Source: Rhodospirillales bacterium (GTDB lineage: Bacteria > Pseudomonadota > Alphaproteobacteria > Micavibrionales > Micavibrionaceae). Taken from it: DNA of 10,869 nt. The stretch spans positions 1-10,869 of the forward strand of contig JACKIT010000020.1 in NCBI GenBank assembly GCA_020638335.1, in the 5' to 3' direction. The stretch's first letter is position 1; every line of letters starts with the position of its first letter. The position numbers were made by a program, and so were the translations under genes. The notes beneath the pieces were generated by a model, which was not told the DNA's origin, searched no databases, and worked only from the letters and a program-made list of their open reading frames with translations. This document shows, one piece after another, positions 1-4,865 of this stretch.

Positions 1-182
1 TACAGGCGCGTTTGAGTGTGGCGCAGGCGGCCTATGCGCTGGCCGGGCTGGTGGTGTTTGTGGTGGGGATAGAACTGGGCGTTCAGGCCGATAGCACCAG
101 TATCTTGAGCGGTTTGAGTGTCGGCGATCTGGCCGAGTTTATGGCGATCGATGATAATTTCGTGGCAGCGGAGTGGGTGTAG
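1..182 (+). CDS. C-terminal end of an unidentified membrane protein (partial)
   Basis: The window opens inside a gene. The first complete codon is at base 3 and the frame closes with TAG at 180-182, giving about 59 residues. They contain one clear hydrophobic stretch (AYALAGLVVFVVGIELGV) followed by a short, mildly acidic tail ending in AAEWV. This is consistent with a single-pass inner-membrane protein whose C-terminus lies outside the cytoplasm, but no family is recognisable from the fragment. The stop codon directly abuts the ATG of the heavy-metal sensor gene, so the two are surely co-transcribed. In Alphaproteobacteria such sensors often follow an ECF sigma factor and a small membrane-anchored regulator; an anti-sigma-like role here is inference from context only. 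Confidence 0.7.
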   Translation, partial: QARLSVAQAAYALAGLVVFVVGIELGVQADSTSILSGLSVGDLAEFMAIDDNFVAAEWV

Positions 183-668
183 ATGGATAAAAAAATCAAA
201 GTCATACTGGTGGGGTCTGTTGTTTTGAACTTGTTACTGCTCGGCGTGGTCGGCGGGCATGTTTACAAGCGCTGGAGCGCGCATCCCTGGCGTGAGGTTA
301 AAGAGCAGCTTTCGCCGGAGAGCCGTAATCTGGTCGGGCGGACGTTCCAGAGTGCGTTTCGGGACATCAAGCCTCTGGGAGATAAGGCGCGTAAAGCGCG
401 GGCCGATCTGGTGAAGATTTTATCGGCGGATGAGTTTGATGAAGCGGCTTATGATAAGGCGGCGGCGCAAATGCTGGAGATCGGCGGCGAGATGAAAGCG
501 CATAAGGTTGAAACGATTAAAACGCTGGCCTCACAAATGTCGGTCGAGGATCGGCGGAAAATGGCTGACCGGATGGCGTTTATGGTCGGCGGCGGGCATG
601 AACGGCGGGTGAAACGGCAGCGCAGCCCGAAGATGGTTGAGCCTGAGCATAAGCCGGGACGGGATTGA
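183..668 (+). CDS. Periplasmic heavy-metal sensor / CpxP-CnrX-like membrane-anchored protein
   Basis: The 161-residue protein begins with a short basic N-terminus and one hydrophobic anchor at about residues 6-25 (VILVGSVVLNLLLLGVVGG). The rest is almost entirely helical and charged. It carries the LSPESR segment (about residues 43-48), a long first helix rich in RKARADL, then 'LSADEFDEAAYDKAAAQ' and a second long helix ending in VEDRRKMADRM. This helical-hairpin layout is typical of the metal-resistance/periplasmic sensor family (CnrX, ZraP and CpxP relatives), which bind metal or misfolded protein in the periplasm and control a sigma factor or kinase. No His/Met-rich metal cluster is obvious, so metal binding is not demonstrated. 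The ATG follows the upstream stop without a gap, with GGAG at 170-173 as ribosome binding site. The gene ends 3 bp from a convergent gene. Confidence 0.72.
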   Translation: MDKKIKVILVGSVVLNLLLLGVVGGHVYKRWSAHPWREVKEQLSPESRNLVGRTFQSAFRDIKPLGDKARKARADLVKILSADEFDEAAYDKAAAQMLEIGGEMKAHKVETIKTLASQMSVEDRRKMADRMAFMVGGGHERRVKRQRSPKMVEPEHKPGRD

Positions 669-671
669 GGG

Positions 672-1256
672 TTACTTTATATCGGGCTGTTCTGGGGTTT
701 TCTGACCTGCACATATACTTATAACTTGTGCTTTAGGGCGGATGATTTCATCCAGCATTCTTTGATATCTTTCGGCCTGTTCAGGTGTGATTTTTCCTGT
801 TTCAGAAATTGTCGGGTCGTCTTGATGGACGGCTATAATGTATTCCGTGAGTTTTCGCTTTGCTTGCTGATAGTTACAGCCTCTTTTCATTAGTGAATTT
901 ATAACCAAGTTAACTGCTTCATGCAGGTTCTGTATAAGTCTTTCTTCTTCATGGTTATTTGAATAATGTTCTGCGCATTTGCTATATTCTGCTATTTCAT
1001 CGGTAATGAAATCCTCGAGCCATTTTTCGATTGTTTTTTCTTTGGGATAGATCGCGGTTTGGTTGCGCGCGTGGCTAAAGGCGTTTGTTACAATTTTTTC
1101 TGCGTCTTTACCCGGAATATCATATGTGTTGATGACATCTAACACATAATCACGGTAGAAAAATTTGTGTACTTGATTAATGCTTTCTCTAATTGGATCG
1201 TCTGTTGTGTCCAAGGCCGCGTTATTTAGAAATGCTAGTCGTGCAGTCTTTTTCAT
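672..1256 (-). CDS. Orphan 194-aa protein with a sigma-70 region 2-like N-terminal half
   Basis: I do not recognise this protein with certainty. It is soluble, without signal peptide or membrane segment, and A+T-rich (about one third G+C in the sampled bases 901-960). Residues 28-91 resemble the helical layout of ECF sigma-factor region 2: HKFFYRDYVLDVI, then DAEKIVTNAF at 51-60 (compare DAED-V-E-F of sigma factors), then IEKWLEDFITDEIAEY at 76-91 (compare the 'AWL..IARN...D' helix). The C-terminal half has charged helices (NLHEAVNLVINSLMKRG, then QAKRKLTEYI) but no convincing region 4 helix-turn-helix. It could be a degenerate sigma-like regulator or an unrelated helical protein. The start at 1256 is the ATG downstream of a good promoter (1301-1329), although its Shine-Dalgarno is poor (GAG only). 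Low G+C suggests acquisition. Confidence 0.7.
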   Translation of the reverse strand: MKKTARLAFLNNAALDTTDDPIRESINQVHKFFYRDYVLDVINTYDIPGKDAEKIVTNAFSHARNQTAIYPKEKTIEKWLEDFITDEIAEYSKCAEHYSNNHEEERLIQNLHEAVNLVINSLMKRGCNYQQAKRKLTEYIIAVHQDDPTISETGKITPEQAERYQRMLDEIIRPKAQVISICAGQKTPEQPDIK

Positions 1257-1300
1257 TACTCAGTATGTCGTTACGCAGTTATATGTTTATGTTCTGCGTC

Positions 1301-1329
1301 TTTATAGTCTCAACAATATGAAAAATCAA
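1301..1329 (-). promoter_or_regulatory. Sigma-70-type promoter of the 194-aa orphan
   Basis: Read on the minus strand, TTGATT (1329-1324) and TATAAA (1306-1301) are separated by exactly 17 bases. They match the -35 consensus at 4 of 6 and the -10 consensus at 5 of 6 positions. Transcription would start near 1294, leaving a leader of about 38 bases before the ATG at 1256. The promoter lies in the 96-bp gap after oxyR, so the orphan gene can be expressed independently of oxyR. Confidence 0.55.
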
Positions 1330-1352
1330 GATTTTCTTATATGCGTCGCTGG

Positions 1353-2249
1353 TCAGGTGGGCGTGTAAGTTTTGAGCGTATTGGCCAGTGTTTCGTAATC
1401 GCGTTTGCGCGGGTCGCCGCGGCGCCAGCACAGGCCGATTTGGCGGGTTGGCGGATGTTTGTCGGTAAAGGGCATCAGGCGCAGGCCGCTGGGCAATGTA
1501 TCGGGGCGGCAAGCCATTTCGGGAAGCAGCGTTATGCCGTATCCGTGCAGGACCATTTGGATAAGGGTGGGCAGCGAGGTGGCGGAAAAGGTTTTGCGGG
1601 TTTTGGGCAGTTGTAAATCACAGGCTGACAAAGCGTGATCGCGCAGGCAGTGCCCGTCTTCGAGGAGTAAAAGCTTTTCTGCTCTTAAGTTTTTGATATT
1701 GATGCTGTTTTCAACCGGTCCGGCGTGCTGCGAGGCGGCAGCGTAGAATTTTTCTTCAAACAGAATGTATTGGCTCATGCCCGGCGTTTCGTACGGGAAG
1801 GCCAGGAGAAGCAGGTCGAGTTGTGATTTTCTGAGTGATTCCAATAACCTGTCTGTCATGTCTTCATGGAGTTGCAGTTCGAGCCGGGGGAATTTTTCGG
1901 TTAACATTGGTAAGATTTCAGGCAGCATATAAGGCGCGATGGTTGGGATGATACCGAGGCGCAGCGGGCCGCTTAACGGTTGGTTGAGCAGGTGCGAACG
2001 GGCAACGATGCGGTCGATGTCTTCAAGGATTTTTTCTGCGCTTTCAACGACTTCCAGACCAAATGGGGTCAGGTTGGCGGCTTTGCGGCCACGGATGACC
2101 AAGGACTGGCCGAGAATGGTCTCGAGCTCTTTGATCCCGGCGCTGAGGGTGCTTTGGGTGACGGCGCAGTCCTCGGCGGCCTTGATGAAGGAGCCGTGGT
2201 CATGGATGGCGGTCAGGTAGCTGAGTTGTTTGAGGGTTGGTCTATGCAT
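1353..2249 (-). CDS. oxyR: LysR-family hydrogen peroxide-responsive activator OxyR
   Basis: OxyR senses hydrogen peroxide by forming a disulfide between two cysteines and then activates peroxidase genes. From the ATG at 2249 the protein is 298 aa, close to the E. coli length. Residues 1-60 form the LysR winged helix-turn-helix (SFIKAAEDCAVTQSTLSAGI). The effector domain contains GPLRLGIIPTIAPYMLPEILP and the diagnostic LLLEDGHCLRDHALSAC, where the two redox cysteines (C201 and C210) have the same nine-residue spacing as C199/C208 of E. coli, with the adjacent His and Arg preserved. FSATSLPTL and GYGITLLP are also typical. An in-frame TTG at 2270 would add seven residues; the ATG is preferred because homologues align from there. 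Neither start has a strong Shine-Dalgarno, and a TACAAT sequence lies just upstream of the ATG. It is divergent from ahpC, its expected target. Confidence 0.93.
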   Translation of the reverse strand: MHRPTLKQLSYLTAIHDHGSFIKAAEDCAVTQSTLSAGIKELETILGQSLVIRGRKAANLTPFGLEVVESAEKILEDIDRIVARSHLLNQPLSGPLRLGIIPTIAPYMLPEILPMLTEKFPRLELQLHEDMTDRLLESLRKSQLDLLLLAFPYETPGMSQYILFEEKFYAAASQHAGPVENSINIKNLRAEKLLLLEDGHCLRDHALSACDLQLPKTRKTFSATSLPTLIQMVLHGYGITLLPEMACRPDTLPSGLRLMPFTDKHPPTRQIGLCWRRGDPRKRDYETLANTLKTYTPT

Positions 2250-2308
2250 AATCTTTGATTGTATACCCAATTTTCAACGTCCTGAAAGCTTAACCTGTAC
2301 AAAATTCC

Positions 2309-2386
2309 CGCAACCCCGGCGAAAGCCGTTGGCTATAAAGACTTACAGAAATATTCGATAGGCCCCGGGTCAAGCCCGGGGTTACA
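2309..2386. repeat. REP-like hairpin repeat element between oxyR and ahpC
   Basis: The element begins with a decayed hairpin CCGGC-GAAA-GCCG (around 2317-2328). It ends with a perfect seven-base-pair hairpin, CCCCGGG (2363-2369) and CCCGGGG (2375-2381), with loop TCAAG. The outer sequences AACCCCGG (2312-2319) and CCGGGGTT (2376-2383) are exact reverse complements, so the whole 78-bp block is also a large imperfect inverted repeat. The second hairpin is related in sequence and loop to one in the ahpC-ahpD gap, which argues for a dispersed family. Its T-rich right flank gives it a terminator-like look on the plus strand, but no upstream plus-strand gene needs terminating here. Confidence 0.65.
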
Positions 2387-2567
2387 ATTTTTTCTTCTTT
2401 TTCAGGTCGTTAAAAGAAGTTGAGAATAGAGTGTTGTATAGTCTTTGTTATTTTACATAACCCTAACCCTTTTCCTTTATGTTATCGTGTCTGTTTTTGT
2501 GTTGTCATGTTTGTCGTCGCGGGTGCGGCGGTTTTATATAAATCGAAATTATCACATATAAATTTCA

Positions 2568-2594
2568 TTTAGTATCGATTTTCTCGATAGTAAA
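2568..2594. promoter_or_regulatory. Putative OxyR binding palindrome upstream of ahpC
   Basis: Two 11-base arms, TTTAGTATCGA (2568-2578) and TCGATAGTAAA (2584-2594), are reverse complements at 10 of 11 positions around a five-base spacer. The central part contains the LysR-type T-N11-A arrangement (T2576-equivalent arm TCGA to TCGA). It lies about 90 bp upstream of the ahpC ATG, next to a LysR-family OxyR gene. Operator function is inferred from symmetry and position, not proven. Confidence 0.55.
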
Positions 2595-2682
2595 AAATGA
2601 AAATATTTGTTGGATTTTACTGCTCTGAGGGTGCAAGTTACGAGCATAGATTTTAACCCGAACACATAATGGAGATTTAAAA

Positions 2683-3264
2683 ATGCTCGGTATTGGCGAT
2701 CAAATTCCTGAATTTGAAATTACAGGCGTGAAGCCTGGCTTTAACGTTCATGAAGAAAACGGCGAGAGTGCTTTTGAAGCGATCACGGAAAAAAGTTTTG
2801 AAGGGAAATGGAAAGTTTTCTTTTTCTACCCGAAAGATTTTACATTTATTTGCCCGACGGAGATCGTTGAGTTTGCAAAGCTGAATGATGAGTTTGAAGA
2901 CCGCGATTGCGTGGTTTTGGGCGGTTCTACGGACAATGAGTTCTGCAAGCTGGCCTGGCGCCGCGAGCACCCTGATTTGTCGAAGCTGAAGCAGTGGTCC
3001 TTTGCGGATACGAACGGTTCGTTGATTGACGGTCTGGGCATTCGCGAGCCGCAAGCCGGTGTGGCTCTGCGCGCGACCTTTATCGTTGATCCGCATGGCG
3101 TGATCCAGCATGTTGCGGTGAACGGCCTGAATGTGGGACGCAATCCGAAGGAAACCTTGCGCATTCTGGATGCTTTGCAATCGGATGAGCTGTGTCCGTG
3201 CAACCGGGCTGTGGGCGGCGAGACGATTGATGTTTCTGCTGAAGCGAAGAAGATTGCGGCGTAG
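2683..3264 (+). CDS. ahpC: Alkyl hydroperoxide reductase AhpC (2-Cys peroxiredoxin, AhpD-dependent type)
   Basis: AhpC reduces hydrogen peroxide, organic peroxides and peroxynitrite in the cytoplasm. The 193-aa protein has the peroxidatic motif FYPKDFTFICPTE with C57. Its C-terminal resolving region SDELCPCN carries C171 and C173. The paired C-terminal cysteines and the RREHPDLSKLKQWSFADTNG segment match the three-cysteine Mycobacterium tuberculosis-type AhpC (C61/C174/C176), which is recycled by AhpD rather than by the flavoprotein AhpF. This fits the ahpD gene next door and the absence of ahpF here. The ATG at 2683 has GGAG eight bases upstream. Two extra cysteines (C76, C88) are present. 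Expression is probably induced by OxyR through the palindrome at 2568-2594. Confidence 0.96.
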   Translation: MLGIGDQIPEFEITGVKPGFNVHEENGESAFEAITEKSFEGKWKVFFFYPKDFTFICPTEIVEFAKLNDEFEDRDCVVLGGSTDNEFCKLAWRREHPDLSKLKQWSFADTNGSLIDGLGIREPQAGVALRATFIVDPHGVIQHVAVNGLNVGRNPKETLRILDALQSDELCPCNRAVGGETIDVSAEAKKIAA

Positions 3265-3276
3265 TTTAAAAACCGT

Positions 3277-3329
3277 GTCATGCCCGCCACCGTGCGGGCA
3301 TCCGGACCCCCGTACAAGACGGGGGTGAC
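3277..3329. repeat. Double-hairpin REP-like element inside the ahpC-ahpD operon
   Basis: Two perfect eight-base-pair hairpins stand in tandem. ATGCCCGC/GCGGGCAT spans 3280-3287 and 3294-3301 with a six-base loop. ACCCCCGT/ACGGGGGT spans 3306-3313 and 3319-3326 with loop ACAAG. GTCA (3277-3280) and TGAC (3326-3329) form the outer ends. No T-run follows the second hairpin (GACTATTTAAGGAG), so it is not a standard intrinsic terminator; in the mRNA it would sit between the ahpC stop and the ahpD ribosome binding site. It is related to the element at 2309-2386. Confidence 0.7.
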
Positions 3330-3346
3330 TATTTAAGGAGAAGCAC

Positions 3347-3892
3347 ATGTCACTTGAAAATTTGAAAAACGAAATTCCCGAATATGCCAAGGATATTAAG
3401 CTGAATTTGTCTTCACTGGCGAATGAGGAGACTCTGAATGCGCAGCAGCTTTGGGGGACGTTTGTCGCCACGGCGCATGCCGGGCGCAATGCGGCTGTTA
3501 TTCGCGAGATTGAGGAAGAGGCGGCGGCGCATTTATCGCCTGAGGCGCTGGAAGCGGCCAAGGCCGCAGCGGCGATTATGGCGATGAATAATGTGTATTA
3601 TAAATTCACCGGCATGATGGCCGATTATCAGGCTATTCCGGCGAAATTGCGGATGAATATTATCGGGAATCCGGGCGTGGACAAGGTTGATTTCGAGCTG
3701 TGGTCGCTGGCGGTTTCGGCGATTAACGGGTGCCAGTTCTGTGTGAAGTCGCACGAAAAGAAAATCCGTGAGGGCGGTTTGAGCCTTGAGCAGGTGCAAA
3801 CTTCTGTGCGGATTGCGGCGGTGGTGCAGGCGGCTTCGGCTATTCTCGATGGGGTGGCGGCGTCTGAAACGGCGCATGCGCAGGCGGCCTAG
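3347..3892 (+). CDS. ahpD: Alkyl hydroperoxidase AhpD (AhpC-recycling CxxC protein)
   Basis: AhpD is a disulfide reductase of the carboxymuconolactone decarboxylase-like fold that returns oxidised AhpC to its active form, in Mycobacterium with lipoamide as electron source. The 181-aa protein shows the signature NGCQFCVKSHEKKIREGG. Cysteines C129 and C132, His136 and the upstream Glu117 (DFELWSLAV) line up, with an offset of one, with M. tuberculosis E118, C130, C133 and H137. The position between the cysteines equivalent to M. tuberculosis His132 is Phe131. The N-terminal half (residues 1-100) is the expected all-helical repeat of the fold. The ATG has a strong AAGGAG at 3335-3340, six bases upstream. 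It follows ahpC by 82 bp containing two hairpins and is closed by a terminator. Confidence 0.95.
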   Translation: MSLENLKNEIPEYAKDIKLNLSSLANEETLNAQQLWGTFVATAHAGRNAAVIREIEEEAAAHLSPEALEAAKAAAAIMAMNNVYYKFTGMMADYQAIPAKLRMNIIGNPGVDKVDFELWSLAVSAINGCQFCVKSHEKKIREGGLSLEQVQTSVRIAAVVQAASAILDGVAASETAHAQAA

Positions 3893-3918
3893 AGTTTTAT
3901 CCATTAATGTTTTTGAAT

Positions 3919-3945
3919 AGCGCGCCTGTTGTGGGCGCGTTTTTT
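3919..3945 (+). terminator. Rho-independent terminator of the ahpC-ahpD operon
   Basis: CGCGCC (3921-3926) pairs with GGCGCG (3934-3939) around a seven-base loop, extended by a G-T and an A-T pair, and is followed directly by six T residues (3940-3945) and a further T-rich stretch. It lies 27 bp after the ahpD stop. Confidence 0.85.
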
Positions 3946-3948
3946 ATT

Positions 3949-3977
3949 TTGCATTTTGCGGGAAAATTCGTTATTTT
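3949..3977 (+). promoter_or_regulatory. Weak candidate promoter for the orphan cysteine hydrolase gene
   Basis: TTGCAT (3949-3954) and TATTTT (3972-3977) are 17 bases apart, directly after the ahpD terminator and about 30 bases before the preferred TTG start at 4009. The hexamers match consensus at only 3 and 4 of 6 positions, so this is tentative; the gene needs its own promoter because the terminator isolates it from ahpCD. Confidence 0.3.
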
Positions 3978-4008
3978 ATTACGGAAAATTAAAGGGCGGT
4001 TTTTTAAA

Positions 4009-4857
4009 TTGAGTAGAATTGATCAAAGTACAGTAGATACGTCTTTTGTTCCTGAGCGGCATCCGGGGGCGCGGGCGCGCTGGGCGATACAAATTGCGAC
4101 GACTGATAGTTTTAGCCGGAGGTGGTATTCTGGTCTTTCTAAGCGTTTTGGAAGATATACAGTTGAACATTCTTTTATGCGTTTGGCTCAAATTTGGTGC
4201 GATGAAAATGATGAGCCTCTTAAAGACCCAAAAACAGGAAGATTTTATCCTGCGATTTGTGTGCGTGGAGAGTTGAATCCTGGCCCAGTTGACCCTGAAA
4301 CTGGTCAGTGGAAAACGGAAAATGATCCTCACACGATTGAGAGTGTCTTTTCTCCATATTTACCTCGAAAGCTGATTGATTCTTTTAATAAACATCGTTT
4401 TGGAGTTACTGCCGATCAAGTTAAAAAACGTCCTATTGTCGTCTTCTCTTGGTATGGAGAAGGGGTGGAACCGTTGCATGCAGATCGTTTCGAGTCGCCT
4501 GTTATGGTGGGTAATCAGGACAGTGTTGAGGCATTGTGGACAGTTTATCAGCAGCGTGCATTGGAGATGAACAAGAAAGCGCTTTCTTATGATTTGGTAC
4601 ATCGGAATTGTCATACGGCTGTTGCTGCTTTAAATCGTATGGATAGTAATGCTATGCGCAAATTTTCTAGAGGTAGACCCCTCTTATGGGGGGTTAATTC
4701 TGGTACGGCGATACATCTTTCTGAAGGAGAGGCATCCGTCATTCGCACTTTAGAAGAAATACAGGAAGAAAACCGTACATTGCTTAATGCGCTTTGGACG
4801 GACCGTTCTTCCCGTTTTTGTTCTGTTTCTCGACCCGTGGTTGAATATGATGTGTGA
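4009..4857 (+). CDS. Orphan protein, putative papain-like (permuted NlpC/P60-type) cysteine hydrolase
   Basis: No named family is certain. From the TTG at 4009 the protein is 282 aa, soluble and without a signal peptide. Two features suggest a circularly permuted papain-like fold, in which the catalytic His precedes the Cys, as in LRAT/YiiX/DUF4105-type proteins. An N-terminal ARWAIQIATTDS strand leads to VEHSFMRL with H54. Later SYDLVHRNCHTAVAALNRM carries C201 in the characteristic Asn-Cys-His helix start. Members include peptidoglycan amidases, lipid hydrolases and secreted effectors; the substrate here is unknown. An upstream in-frame ATG at 3907 was rejected because it would make the ahpD terminator coding. 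The chosen TTG has AAGGG (3992-3996) at a long 12-base spacing. The gene is A+T-rich (about 38% G+C in sampled bases 4321-4380), unlike its neighbours, suggesting transfer. It converges on mscS with an 8-bp gap. Confidence 0.65.
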   Translation: MSRIDQSTVDTSFVPERHPGARARWAIQIATTDSFSRRWYSGLSKRFGRYTVEHSFMRLAQIWCDENDEPLKDPKTGRFYPAICVRGELNPGPVDPETGQWKTENDPHTIESVFSPYLPRKLIDSFNKHRFGVTADQVKKRPIVVFSWYGEGVEPLHADRFESPVMVGNQDSVEALWTVYQQRALEMNKKALSYDLVHRNCHTAVAALNRMDSNAMRKFSRGRPLLWGVNSGTAIHLSEGEASVIRTLEEIQEENRTLLNALWTDRSSRFCSVSRPVVEYDV

Positions 4858-4865
4858 CTTATTTT

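Larger units (their letters stand above)
2250..2682. promoter_or_regulatory. 433-bp oxyR-ahpC divergent regulatory region
   Basis: No gene is visible here. From the oxyR side it contains a TACAAT motif (minus strand, 2264-2259) that could be the -10 of oxyR but would give an almost leaderless transcript. Next comes the repeat element at 2309-2386 and a T-rich, gene-free stretch to about 2520. A possible plus-strand promoter follows (TTGTCG 2511-2516, 18-base spacer, TATATA 2535-2540). Then comes the OxyR-like palindrome at 2568-2594. A further ATCGA half-site at 2542-2546 lies 32 bases (about three helical turns) from the ATCGA in the palindrome, a spacing that would suit a tetrameric LysR regulator. 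The true ahpC -35/-10 cannot be assigned with confidence. The ahpC ribosome binding site is GGAG at 2671-2674, eight bases before the ATG. Confidence 0.5.

Noticed and set aside
2363..2395. The GC hairpin plus T-rich flank read as an intrinsic terminator.
   Set aside because: No plus-strand transcript is known to enter from the left, and the hairpin is better explained as a member of the repeat family also seen at 3306-3329.
2461..2470. Telomere-like CCCTAACCCT.
   Set aside because: Fewer than two full units, in a bacterial intergenic region; chance occurrence.
2677..3561. A long antisense open frame opposite ahpC and the start of ahpD.
   Set aside because: It mirrors the codon pattern of well-identified ahpC/ahpD, contains no recognisable domain and crosses the intergenic hairpins.
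3907..4008. An in-frame ATG at 3907 that would add 34 residues, including a hydrophobic stretch, to the cysteine hydrolase.
   Set aside because: The added codons run through the ahpD terminator hairpin and its T-run, which explain the hydrophobic translation, and there is no ribosome binding site before 3907.
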